Shown here: piece by piece, positions 6,893-13,180 of the stretch
Position numbering within the stretch: the first letter of the stretch is position 1
Layout of the letters: each line of letters begins with the position of its first letter
NCBI GenBank assembly: GCA_904393855.1
Contig: CAJFNE010000014.1
Location: 1 to 20,028 of the forward strand
DNA length: 20,028 bases
Source of the DNA: an uncultured Oscillibacter sp.
GTDB taxonomy: Bacteria > Bacillota > Clostridia > Oscillospirales > Oscillospiraceae
Direction of reading: 5' to 3'
Notes under the pieces: generated by a model
Seen by the model: the letters and a program-made list of their open reading frames with translations, nothing else
Told to the model about the DNA's origin: nothing
Databases searched by the model: none
Made by a program: the position numbers and the translations under genes

Positions 6893-7330
6893 CTATGCCT
6901 CCTCCAGCAAGTCTCCGATCCGGGACTCTCCAACGATTCGGATGCCCTGGGCCCGCAGCGTCTCCGCCGTCACCCCGTCGCCCGAAATCCGGGTGCCCGT
7001 AAAGGTCCCGTCGTAGATCTCCCCGCTGCCGCAGGAGGGACTGCGCTCTTTCAGCACCGCCGCCTGGCAGTCCAGCAGCCGGCACAGCTTCCACGTCTCC
7101 TCCGCCCCCCGGCGGTACTGAGCGGTGACATCGCCGCCCTCCCGGGTAACCACCCGGTCTCCCCACCGCTCGGCTGGGGGCCGAGGCGTGGGCAGTCCCC
7201 CCAGCTGCTCCGGACACACCGGAACCAGCTGGTGCCGCCGCGCCAGCTCCTCCGCCAAAGGGTAGGGCTTGGAGTCGCCGTCGTACCGGCAGGAAATTCC
7301 CAGCAGACACGCGGAGATGAGAATCCTCAT
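6893..7330 (-). CDS. DUF523 protein (YbbK/TudS-like)
   Basis: A 145-residue cytoplasmic DUF523 protein. Seen: ISACLLG at the N-terminus (Cys8), VCPEQLGGLPTPRPPAE (Cys39) and KERSPSCGSGEIYDGTFTG (Cys100). These three conserved Cys correspond to the [4Fe-4S] positions reported for the DUF523 thiouracil desulfidase TudS. Whether this protein desulfurates thiouracil is an inference from family membership only. It is the last gene of a four-gene minus-strand unit, its ATG lying 6 bases after the DUF3783 stop with a GGGAGG site upstream. It ends just before the bidirectional terminator. Confidence 0.87.
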   Translation of the reverse strand: MRILISACLLGISCRYDGDSKPYPLAEELARRHQLVPVCPEQLGGLPTPRPPAERWGDRVVTREGGDVTAQYRRGAEETWKLCRLLDCQAAVLKERSPSCGSGEIYDGTFTGTRISGDGVTAETLRAQGIRIVGESRIGDLLEEA

Positions 7331-7336
7331 GGCCCT

Positions 7337-7711
7337 TTACGCGCCTCCCATCGCCCGGTGCTCCCGCCGCAGCTCCTGGTATAAGGACAAGGCGTTCCAG
7401 TCCCGGTTGTGAGGCGTCAGAACAGCTTTCAAACACTCCGGCCCGGCGCCGGCCCGGTTCAATGCCGTCAGCAGCTCGTCCAGCTGATCCTCCACCCCGC
7501 ACAGCACCAGCATCCGACCGCCCAGAGGGCCGCCGGCATAGGGCTGCACCGGCCCGTCTGCGGTGTCCAACCCCGCCAGGACAGCCAGGGATTTGCTGTA
7601 GTCTGTCCGACCCACAGGGACCAGCTCCACGCCGAAAGGCTCCACCGCGGCCTCCAGCGCCAAAATATTCAGCAGGGAATCAAATCCAAACAGCAACAGC
7701 TTCCCACTCAC
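7337..7711 (-). CDS. DUF3783 domain protein
   Basis: A 124-residue soluble protein of unknown function. The second half (MLVLCGVEDQLDELLTALNRAG...LKAVLTPHNRDWNALSLYQEL) resembles DUF3783, a short domain of Clostridia. The start was chosen as GTG at 7711, overlapping the GNAT stop as GTGA, with AGGAGG 8 bases upstream; a longer reading from inside the GNAT gene has no support. No catalytic motif, signal or membrane segment is visible. It is the third gene of the Nudix-GNAT-DUF3783-DUF523 unit and probably translationally coupled to the GNAT gene. Confidence 0.75.
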   Translation of the reverse strand: MSGKLLLFGFDSLLNILALEAAVEPFGVELVPVGRTDYSKSLAVLAGLDTADGPVQPYAGGPLGGRMLVLCGVEDQLDELLTALNRAGAGPECLKAVLTPHNRDWNALSLYQELRREHRAMGGA

Positions 7712-8250
7712 GGGCACTCCTCCTCTTGCCTGCCGCAATGCAGTTCATACTCCCAGATGTCCCATGCCGTCCCACCGCGTCTGGCCGCGCGAGGCCGGAT
7801 GGCCGTCCGGCAAAAGCCCATTCTTTCCAGAATTCGGATGCTGGCGGTGTTCTCCGCCACCGCGTCCGCCAGCACCACCGCCTGAGGGGCCCAGCTCCGC
7901 AGGGCTTCCAGCACCTGCTCCGCGGCGGCCCCTCCAACACCTTGGCCCCAGGCCTCCGGCAGCAGCTGATAGAACAGGCCAAAGATCCCCCGCTCCGCGT
8001 CCACCGGCGGGCTGCCCGCCGCGCCGCAGAAGCGGCCCGCCTGGAGAACGGCAAAGATCACCGGCTCCGGCAGCGTCCGCTGGCTGTCCAGAAGCAGCCG
8101 CAGCCGCTCTGCGGCCTCCTCCCGGGTGCAGGGATTTTCCATATTCGTATAGCGGATCACCGCCGGATCGCCCCACAGGCGCGCCGTCTGATCCAGGTGG
8201 CGCTCTGCCAGAGGCTCCAAGGCAACCCGCAGGTGCGCACTTCCCCTCAT
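7708..8250 (-). CDS. GNAT-family N-acetyltransferase (RimJ/RimL-like)
   Basis: A 180-residue GNAT acetyltransferase. Seen: the opening RVALEPLAERHLDQTARLWGDPAVIRYT typical of RimJ/RimL relatives, the acetyl-CoA motif AWGQGVGGAAAEQVLEAL, and the closing AENTASIRILERMGFCRTA block. The acceptor (a protein N-terminus or a small molecule) cannot be told. Its ATG at 8250 overlaps the Nudix stop as ATGA, which fixes the start and argues for coupling; a longer in-frame reading upstream lies wholly inside the Nudix gene in another frame. Its stop overlaps the DUF3783 start. Confidence 0.88.
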   Translation of the reverse strand: MRGSAHLRVALEPLAERHLDQTARLWGDPAVIRYTNMENPCTREEAAERLRLLLDSQRTLPEPVIFAVLQAGRFCGAAGSPPVDAERGIFGLFYQLLPEAWGQGVGGAAAEQVLEALRSWAPQAVVLADAVAENTASIRILERMGFCRTAIRPRAARRGGTAWDIWEYELHCGRQEEECP

Positions 8251-8714
8251 ACCAGCCGTTTGCCGTCCAGCACCGCCAGCACCAGGGTGTCCCCCTCGTA
8301 CTGGAGCTTCAGGGAGAAAAAGGGGGCGTCCCGCTCCAGCAGGTCCAGGAAGATCTGGTCCCCCTCCCACAGAGGCAGGGCCCGCAGGTCCGCCTTCTTG
8401 ATCCAGGCCAGGTCCCCCTCGTCGCAGGGGTGGGGCTCCCCGGTCCACTGGTCCGCGGTGAACACGTGCATGTACTCCGTCTCCCACTGGTTGGAGATAA
8501 AAGTCACCAGTCCCCGGTAGCGGTAACGGGTCAGGGTCAGCCCCGTCTCCTCCCAGGTCTCCCGCAGGACGCAGTCCTCGGGGCTCTCCTTATCCTGGAA
8601 CTTGCCGCCCACGCCCACCCACTTGTCGTGGTTGAGGTCGTTCTCCTTCTTCGTCCGGTGGAGCATCAGGTATTCGTCGCCCCGTTCCAGGTAGCAAAGG
8701 GTGGTGTTGATCAT
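8247..8714 (-). CDS. Nudix hydrolase (MutT-like, 8-oxo-dGTP diphosphatase type)
   Basis: A 155-residue Nudix hydrolase, cleaving nucleoside-diphosphate-X substrates in the cytoplasm. Seen: the full Nudix box GGKFQDKESPEDCVLRETWE followed by ETGL (about residues 36-59), with the metal-binding RExxEE core, after LMLHRTKKENDLNHDKWVGVG, a stretch common in MutT/YtkD-like 8-oxo-dGTPase annotations. The substrate is inferred. Start: ATG at 8714 with AAGGAG 10 bases upstream; upstream in-frame codons precede the ribosome site and overlap the promoter. First gene of the four-gene unit, transcribed away from the MerR-type regulator. Confidence 0.9.
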   Translation of the reverse strand: MINTTLCYLERGDEYLMLHRTKKENDLNHDKWVGVGGKFQDKESPEDCVLRETWEETGLTLTRYRYRGLVTFISNQWETEYMHVFTADQWTGEPHPCDEGDLAWIKKADLRALPLWEGDQIFLDLLERDAPFFSLKLQYEGDTLVLAVLDGKRLV

Positions 8715-8739
8715 GGTACATCGCTCCTTCTCGCCTTGT

Positions 8740-8768
8740 ATTATAGCTGTTTTCCTCAAAAAAGAAAA
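8740..8768 (-). promoter_or_regulatory. Candidate promoter of the Nudix-GNAT-DUF3783-DUF523 unit
   Basis: A perfect TATAAT (8740-8745) lies about 26 bases before the Nudix start on the minus strand. The -35 at 17-base spacing is TTTTCT, a weak match. Confidence 0.5.
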
Positions 8769-8828
8769 GACTTTTCTTTTTCCCACCCGCTTCCGCCCGG
8801 AACTCCGCCGATTTTTTAAAAATTCCCC

Positions 8829-8859
8829 TTGACCTTGACGCGGCGTCAGGGTCTACACT
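8829..8859 (+). promoter_or_regulatory. MerR-type promoter/operator of the TipAS-family regulator
   Basis: TTGACC (8829-8834) and TACACT (8854-8859) are separated by 19 bases, the stretched spacer typical of MerR-controlled promoters. The spacer carries a dyad, ACCTTGACGC / GCGTCAGGGT around a central G (8832-8852), with one mismatch between arms. The position directly before the regulator's own gene implies autoregulation. Confidence 0.85.
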
Positions 8860-8883
8860 GTCCATTGTCAGGAGGGATCGTCC

Positions 8884-9645
8884 ATGGAATACACCGTCAA
8901 GGCGCTGGCGAAGCTGGCCGGCGTCACACCCCGCACCCTGCGCTGGTATGACCGGGAGGGGCTGCTGAAGCCCCTGCGCACCACCGACGCGGGCTATCGC
9001 ATCTACGGGCCGAAACAGGTGGACCGGCTCCAGCTGATCCTCTTCTACCGGGCGCTGGGACTGGAGCTCTCCGCTATCCGGTCCATGCTGGACGACCCCC
9101 GCTTTGACCGCCTGACGGCGCTGCAGAGCCATCTGGCGGAGCTGGAGGCCCGGCGGGCCCGGCTGGACGAGCTGATCCTGACCGTCCGAAAAACCATTGC
9201 GGAAGCGACAGGAGGTACACCTATGACAGATCAGGAGAAATTTGAGGCATTCAAGCGCCGCGTCGTGGCGGCTAACGAGGAGGCCTATGGCCGCGAGATC
9301 CGGGCCAAGTACGGCGATGCGGAGGCCGACCGGGCCAACGCCTGCGTCCTCGCCCTCACCCAGGAGGAATATCATCAGTGGAAGGCCCTGGGCGGGGAGA
9401 TTCACACGGCCCTGGTAGCCGCGGTCCAGGCTGGCGCGGACCCGGCGGGACCAGAGGGGCAGCACATCGCCGCCCTGCACCGCCGCTGGCTGTCCTATTC
9501 CTGGGAGGCCTACACCCCCCAGGCCCACGCGGGCCTGGCGGAGCTGTACATCAGCGATCCCCGCTTCACGGCGTACTATGACTGGGAAATTCCCGGCTGC
9601 GCCGCTTTCCTGCGGGACGCCGTCATCGCCTACACGAAAGTCTGA
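8884..9645 (+). CDS. MerR-family transcriptional activator with TipAS effector domain (TipAL-like)
   Basis: A 253-residue cytoplasmic regulator. Residues 1-70 are a MerR winged helix (VKALAKLAGVTPRTLRWYDREGLLKP, then GYRIYGPKQVDRLQLILFYRALG). A dimerising coiled coil spans about 75-110 (LTALQSHLAELEARRARLDELIL). Residues about 118-250 match the TipAS domain (KFEAFKRRVVAANEEAYGREIR...LHRRWLSYSW...YISDPRFTAYYD), which in TipA and AlbA binds peptide or other antibiotics. Known: TipA-class proteins activate promoters with a 19-base spacer, often their own. Start ATG 8884 with AGGAGG 8 bases upstream. An internal ATG (codon 114) has its own AGGAGG, as in Streptomyces tipA. No efflux or resistance gene is next door, so the regulon beyond itself is unknown. 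Confidence 0.92.
   Translation: MEYTVKALAKLAGVTPRTLRWYDREGLLKPLRTTDAGYRIYGPKQVDRLQLILFYRALGLELSAIRSMLDDPRFDRLTALQSHLAELEARRARLDELILTVRKTIAEATGGTPMTDQEKFEAFKRRVVAANEEAYGREIRAKYGDAEADRANACVLALTQEEYHQWKALGGEIHTALVAAVQAGADPAGPEGQHIAALHRRWLSYSWEAYTPQAHAGLAELYISDPRFTAYYDWEIPGCAAFLRDAVIAYTKV
9223..9645 (+). other. Internal translation start giving a free TipAS-like effector domain
   Basis: Within the MerR gene, AGGAGG at 9210-9215 lies 7 bases before an in-frame ATG at 9223, exactly at the junction between coiled coil and effector domain. The product would be a 140-residue TipAS-only protein. Streptomyces tipA is known to make such a form (TipAS) in excess, where it sequesters antibiotic. That it happens here is inferred from this site. 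Confidence 0.6.
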
Positions 9646-9650
9646 GCAGG

Positions 9651-9672
9651 GGGCCCCGGAAATCCGGGGCCC
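9651..9672 (+). terminator. Hairpin after the MerR/TipAS gene
   Basis: A 10-bp stem GGGCCCCGGA / TCCGGGGCCC with a 2-base gap begins 6 bases after the stop. It is followed by TCCCGTTG, not a clean U-tract, so termination may be partial. Confidence 0.5.
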
Positions 9673-9691
9673 TCCCGTTGCGCCCCCTCTC

Positions 9692-9720
9692 TTGCCAAGG
9701 GACGCCGCAGGCAGTATAAT
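9692..9720 (+). promoter_or_regulatory. Promoter of the AtzF-C-like / nitrilase / MGMT-like unit
   Basis: TTGCCA (9692-9697) and a perfect TATAAT (9715-9720) lie 17 bases apart, about 36 bases before the first start codon. Confidence 0.75.
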
Positions 9721-9756
9721 GGAAACGAAACTTCATCAGGAAAGGCTGTGAGCGGT

Positions 9757-10170
9757 ATGACAGAGAATTCCCAGACCGTCCGGTTGGCGGTCAACGGTAC
9801 CCTGATGCGGGGGTTGGAGCTGGAGGGCAACCTGCTGGAGGTGGGAGCCCGGTTCCTGTGCGAGGCCAGGACGGAGAACTGCTACCGGCTGTGGAGCATC
9901 CAGGACGTCCACCCGGCCATGATCCGGGTCAGCCCGGGGACGGAGCCCTCCACGCAGGTGGATGTGGAGGTGTGGGAGGTCCCGGCCGCGGGGCTGGCCT
10001 CCGTGCTGCTGAAAGAGCCGGAGGGCCTGACCGTCGGCAAGGTAACGCTGGAGGACGGACAGACTGTCCTGGGCGTTGTGGGCGAACCCGCCCTGGTCCA
10101 GGGCATGCGGGAGATCACGGCCTACGGCGGCTGGCGCAGTTACCTGAAATCTCTAAGAGATCGTCCCTGA
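9757..10170 (+). CDS. Free-standing AtzF C-terminal / glutamyl-cyclotransferase-like domain protein
   Basis: A 137-residue soluble protein resembling the C-terminal domain of allophanate hydrolase, which has a gamma-glutamyl-cyclotransferase-like fold. Seen: VNGTLMRGLELEGNL near the N-terminus, YRLWSIQDVHPAMIRV, a central VDVEVWEVP, and the closing GLTVGKVTLEDGQTVLGVVG...EITAYGGWRSY, all typical of that domain. The amidase half of allophanate hydrolase is absent, so urea/allophanate hydrolysis should not be assumed. Start is ATG at 9757; GTG at 9748, three codons earlier and 6 bases after AGGA, is an equal alternative. First gene of a three-gene unit with an omega-amidase-like nitrilase 23 bases downstream, suggesting a shared amide or glutamyl substrate. 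Exact reaction unknown. Confidence 0.78.
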   Translation: MTENSQTVRLAVNGTLMRGLELEGNLLEVGARFLCEARTENCYRLWSIQDVHPAMIRVSPGTEPSTQVDVEVWEVPAAGLASVLLKEPEGLTVGKVTLEDGQTVLGVVGEPALVQGMREITAYGGWRSYLKSLRDRP

Positions 10171-10193
10171 AAAATGGAAATGGAGGAATTCAT

Positions 10194-11009
10194 ATGCGTG
10201 TTGCAATGATTCAGATGCCTGTCATCATGGACCGGGCGGCCAATATCTCCACGGCCTGCCGGAGCATCCGGGAGGCCGCGGCACAGGGGGCGGACTTCGC
10301 GGTGCTGCCGGAGATGTTCTGCTGCCCCTATCAGAACGACTGCTTCCGCCCCTACGGCGAGGCGGAGGGCGGGCCCGCCCAGGCCGCCCTATCGGCTCTG
10401 GCGGCGGAGCTGGGCATTTACATCGTGGGCGGCACAGTCCCCGAGCTGGAGGGGGACCGGGTGTACAACACCTGCTACGTCTATGACCGGCAGGGCCGCC
10501 AAATCGCCAAGCACCGGAAGGCCCACCTCTTTGACATCGATGTGCCGGGCGGGCAAAGCTTCCGGGAGTCGGACACTTTCTCCCGGGGCGATCAGATCAC
10601 CACCTTTGAGACGGAGTTTGGCACCATGGGTCTTTGCGTCTGCTTTGACATGCGCTTCGAGGAGCTGGCCCGGTGCATGTGCCTGCGGGGCGCCCAGGTG
10701 ATCTTCGTCCCAGCGGCCTTCAACATGACCACCGGCCCCGCCCACTGGGAGCCGCTGTTCCGCCAGCGGGCGGTGGACAACCAGTGCTTCACCGTGGGCG
10801 TGGCCCCCGCCCGGGACGAGGCCGCCTCCTATGTGTCCTACGGCAACTCCATGGCCGTGGACCCCTGGGGCGCGGTTGTCTGCCGGGCCGGCGCGGAGGA
10901 GACCACCCTGTACGCGGACCTGGACCTGAACCGCGTGGAGGAAATCCGGCAGCAGCTGCCTATCCTCTCCTCCCGTCGGACGGACCTCTATACGGTACAA
11001 GAGGTATGA
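10194..11009 (+). CDS. Carbon-nitrogen hydrolase, omega-amidase (NIT2)-like
   Basis: A 271-residue nitrilase-superfamily amidase. The Glu-Lys-Cys triad is visible: E40 in FAVLPEMFCCPY, K109 in KHRKAHLFDIDVPGG, C150 in GLCVCFDMRFEELA. The segments LFDIDVPGGQSF, FNMTTGPAHWE and QRAVDNQCF closely resemble NIT2 omega-amidases, which hydrolyse alpha-ketoglutaramate and alpha-ketosuccinamate to ammonia and the keto acid. The same subfamily also contains deaminated-glutathione amidase and other amidases, so the substrate is probable, not certain. Start ATG 10194 has GGAGGA 6 bases upstream; an earlier in-frame reading overlaps the upstream gene in another frame and is discarded. Its stop overlaps the next gene's start as ATGA. 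Confidence 0.9.
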   Translation: MRVAMIQMPVIMDRAANISTACRSIREAAAQGADFAVLPEMFCCPYQNDCFRPYGEAEGGPAQAALSALAAELGIYIVGGTVPELEGDRVYNTCYVYDRQGRQIAKHRKAHLFDIDVPGGQSFRESDTFSRGDQITTFETEFGTMGLCVCFDMRFEELARCMCLRGAQVIFVPAAFNMTTGPAHWEPLFRQRAVDNQCFTVGVAPARDEAASYVSYGNSMAVDPWGAVVCRAGAEETTLYADLDLNRVEEIRQQLPILSSRRTDLYTVQEV

Positions 11010-11323
11010 GCGGCCCCGTATTCGCCGCCTTCTATGCCATTGTCCGCCGCATCCCCGCCGGGAAAGTGGCCACTTACGGTCAGATCGCCCGGATGGCCGG
11101 GATGCCCCGCTGCGCCCGGACCGTGGGCTATGCCCTGGCGGACTGCCGGGACCCCGCTGTCCCCTGCCACCGGGTAGTGGACCGCTTCGGCGGCACCAAG
11201 GCCGTCTTTGACACGCTTTCCCCCGGCACCCAGCGGGCCCTGCTGGAGGCGGAGGGCGTGCCTTTCCGCCCGGACGGCACTGTGGATTTGGCCCAGTGCC
11301 AATGGGCGCCGGAAGCCCTGTAA
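11006..11323 (+). CDS. MGMT-family protein, alkyltransferase-like size but with active-site Cys
   Basis: A 105-residue single-domain protein of the O6-alkylguanine-DNA alkyltransferase family. Seen: VFAAFYAIVRRIPAGKVATYGQIARMAG, the DNA-binding helix region; ARTVGYAL, carrying the likely arginine finger; VPCHRVVDRFGG with Cys54 in the PCHRV motif; and QRALLEAEGVPF...GTVDLAQCQW. Its length and its C-terminal LEAEGV...G-VDL pattern match alkyltransferase-like proteins (ATL), which normally carry Trp in place of the Cys. With Cys retained, methyl transfer is possible; alternatively it only flags lesions for repair. It is translationally coupled to the nitrilase gene (ATGA overlap at 11006-11009) and ends at a hairpin. 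Confidence 0.88.
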   Translation: MSGPVFAAFYAIVRRIPAGKVATYGQIARMAGMPRCARTVGYALADCRDPAVPCHRVVDRFGGTKAVFDTLSPGTQRALLEAEGVPFRPDGTVDLAQCQWAPEAL

Positions 11324-11327
11324 AAAG

Positions 11328-11353
11328 AACCGCCTGGCTATCGCCAGGCGGTT
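11328..11353. terminator. Bidirectional terminator between convergent genes
   Basis: An 11-bp perfect stem AACCGCCTGGC / GCCAGGCGGTT with a TATC loop. The minus strand continues TCTTTTTA, a good U-tract for the MBL-fold gene; the plus strand continues TCC after GGTT. Three bases separate it from the MBL-fold gene's stop. Confidence 0.8.
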
Positions 11354-11356
11354 TCC

Positions 11357-12307
11357 TCATGGGATTTCCAGGTGGACGGACTGGTGAAATTCCGGCTCCA
11401 CCAGCCCCGGGATCTCCACGGCGTCCGTGAAATAGACGTTTTCCACGCACTCCTGCAAAAGCTGCACGATGTAGGGGTGGGGCCGCTCGTCGGGCCGGCC
11501 CGCCGCCACGCAGACCACCGCCGTCTCCGGCTGGAGCAGATGCAGCAGCTTCCGGGTGGTGGAGGACAGGGAGGCGTGATGGGGCACCTTTAGAATGTCG
11601 CAGGGGGTGGCGGTGGCGGTCTCCCACATGTGGGCGTAGGCGTCTCCCCCCAGGACGATCTCCTTGCCGTGGTAATAGAGCCGCTGGCGGAGGCTGGCCA
11701 CATTCATGAACTTGGCCCAGTGGATCAGCCCGTACTCGTCCCGCTCCCCCTGGTAGGCCGCGTCAAAGACCTGCCGCTGCCGGGGATACAGGGCCGGCTC
11801 CCCAAAGAGGATGTCCATGGTCAGCGCGTCGGTCAGCCGCAGGGTGAGCAGCCGGTCCCCCGGCAGCTCCTCCACCGCCCGGACCCGGCTCCGGTGGTCC
11901 CGGAGGGGCAGGGCGTAGAAATCCATGCACCGCAGCAGGTTCCGGGCGGCTCTGGCCAGGCCGTTATCCCCGTCCGGGTCCAGGCTCTCCGCCCCCTCCG
12001 GCGGGACATAGGGCGTCAGCAAATGGTCCACGGTGACCTGCTCCAGCACCCGCCGCAATCCGCCCACGTGGTCCCGGTGGAAGTGGGTCAGCAGCAGCAC
12101 GTCCAGCCGGTCGATGCCTTGGCATCGCAGGAAATCCCCGGCGTAGATCCGCCGGGACCGGGGGTCCAGGGGCTCCGGGTGGTCGTCCCGCACCAGGCTG
12201 TCATGCCCGCAGTCCACCAGCATGGCGAAGCGCTGCCGGTCTCCCTCCAGCTCCCGCACCAGGATGGCGTCGCCGTTGCCCACATTGATGAAATCCAATA
12301 CCAGCAT
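11357..12307 (-). CDS. Metallo-beta-lactamase-fold hydrolase (ComEC/Rec2 hydrolase-domain-like)
   Basis: A 316-residue soluble MBL-fold protein. Seen: an N-terminal strand LDFINVGNGDAILV, LVDCGHD, the metal-binding THFHRDHVGGL (His75, His77, Asp79, His80), then GKEIVLGGDAYAHM and ILKVPHHASLSS, an order typical of the hydrolase domain found at the end of ComEC/Rec2 and in free-standing relatives. No signal peptide or membrane segment is present, so it is not a DNA-uptake channel. Substrate (nucleic acid, phosphodiester or other) is unknown. Start ATG at 12307 follows an AAGGGGGG site; upstream in-frame codons to 12367 run through the promoter. Single gene with promoter and terminator. Confidence 0.83.
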   Translation of the reverse strand: MLVLDFINVGNGDAILVRELEGDRQRFAMLVDCGHDSLVRDDHPEPLDPRSRRIYAGDFLRCQGIDRLDVLLLTHFHRDHVGGLRRVLEQVTVDHLLTPYVPPEGAESLDPDGDNGLARAARNLLRCMDFYALPLRDHRSRVRAVEELPGDRLLTLRLTDALTMDILFGEPALYPRQRQVFDAAYQGERDEYGLIHWAKFMNVASLRQRLYYHGKEIVLGGDAYAHMWETATATPCDILKVPHHASLSSTTRKLLHLLQPETAVVCVAAGRPDERPHPYIVQLLQECVENVYFTDAVEIPGLVEPEFHQSVHLEIP

Positions 12308-12338
12308 CGCCCGGCCCCCCTTTTCTTTTGTTATGCTT

Positions 12339-12367
12339 ACGATACCACAGTTGGAAGTTTCCGGCAA
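12339..12367 (-). promoter_or_regulatory. Candidate promoter of the MBL-fold gene
   Basis: TTGCCG (12362-12367) and TATCGT (12339-12344) lie 17 bases apart on the minus strand, about 31 bases before the ATG. The -10 box is a weak match. Confidence 0.5.
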
Positions 12368-12440
12368 CGGAAAGCCGCCGCCGCGGCCGCCAAATTTACA
12401 GGCACATTTTTGGTAGTTCAGACAAACTGCCCGACGGGTA

Positions 12441-12473
12441 CGAAAAAAGAGGGGCGCTGCCCCTCTTTTTTCG
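12441..12473 (-). terminator. Intrinsic terminator of the dapA-dapB-dapH operon
   Basis: A 15-bp perfect stem (CGAAAAAAGAGGGGC and its complement, 3-base loop) starts 9 bases after the dapH stop. The descending arm carries TTTTTT, a strong intrinsic terminator. Confidence 0.9.
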
Positions 12474-12482
12474 ACTTTATGC

Positions 12483-13178
12483 TCACAGCTTCCGCAGGGC
12501 GTCCACCAGGGCCGTCTTGCCCTCGGTCTTCTCGTCCTTCATCTTCACGATCCGGGCGGGGCTTCCGGCCACCACGGCGCCCGCGGGCACGTCCTCGATC
12601 ACCACCGCCCCGGCGGCCACCACGGCGTTGGCGCCGATGTGGACGCCCTCGATCACCACGGCGTTGGCACCGATCAGCACGCCGTCCTCTACAATGACGG
12701 GGGTGGCGGAGGCGGGCTCTACCACGCCCGCCAGCACGGCCCCGGCGCCCACGTGGCACCGGGCGCCCACGGTGGCCCGGCCGCCCAGGACGGCACCCAT
12801 GTCGATCATGGTGCCGGGGCCCACCACGGCGCCGATATTGATAACGGCCCCCATCATGATGACGGCCCCCTCGCCGATCTCCACCTTCTCCCGGATGATG
12901 GCGCCAGGCTCAATGCGGGCCTGGATTCCTTTCAGGTCCAGCAGGGGCACGCCGGAGTTGCGGCGGTCGTTCTCCACCACGTAATCGGTGATCTTCCCGG
13001 CGTTGGCCTCCAGAACGGGCTGCAGCTTCGCCCAGTCGCCGAAGACGATCCAGCTGCCGCCGCTGCCGAACACCTGGGCATCTCCGAAGTCCACGGGCTC
13101 CGTGGTGTTCACGTACAGCTTGACGGGGGTCTTCTTCTCGGAATTTGCGATATAGTCGATAATCTCCTGCGCGTTCAT
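12483..13178 (-). CDS. dapH: Tetrahydrodipicolinate N-acetyltransferase DapH
   Basis: A 231-residue acyltransferase that transfers acetyl from acetyl-CoA to L-2,3,4,5-tetrahydrodipicolinate, the first committed step of the acetylated DAP/lysine branch. Seen: the DapH N-terminal domain (AQEIIDYIANSEKKTPVKLYVN...FGSGGSWIVFGDW), then a left-handed beta-helix of hexapeptide repeats from about residue 90 to 215 (ARIEPGAIIREKVEIGEGAVIMMGAVIN, IGANAVVIEGVHIGANAVVAAGAVV) and the AGSPARIVK cap. Length matches DapH, distinct from the longer succinyl enzyme DapD. Start ATG 13178, two bases after the dapB stop, with GGAG about 8 bases upstream; the GTG at 13184 would overlap dapB. Last gene of the riboswitch-controlled operon. 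Confidence 0.95.
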   Translation of the reverse strand: MNAQEIIDYIANSEKKTPVKLYVNTTEPVDFGDAQVFGSGGSWIVFGDWAKLQPVLEANAGKITDYVVENDRRNSGVPLLDLKGIQARIEPGAIIREKVEIGEGAVIMMGAVINIGAVVGPGTMIDMGAVLGGRATVGARCHVGAGAVLAGVVEPASATPVIVEDGVLIGANAVVIEGVHIGANAVVAAGAVVIEDVPAGAVVAGSPARIVKMKDEKTEGKTALVDALRKL

Positions 13179-13180
13179 AG

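Noticed and set aside
8960..9645. Possibility that the MerR/TipAS gene is a resistance island or mobile element
   Set aside because: No transposase, integrase, repeats or base-composition shift flanks it.
12441..12473. Perfect A/T-flanked inverted repeat considered as an insertion-sequence end
   Set aside because: It is a single copy with the geometry of an intrinsic terminator directly after dapH, with no transposase nearby.
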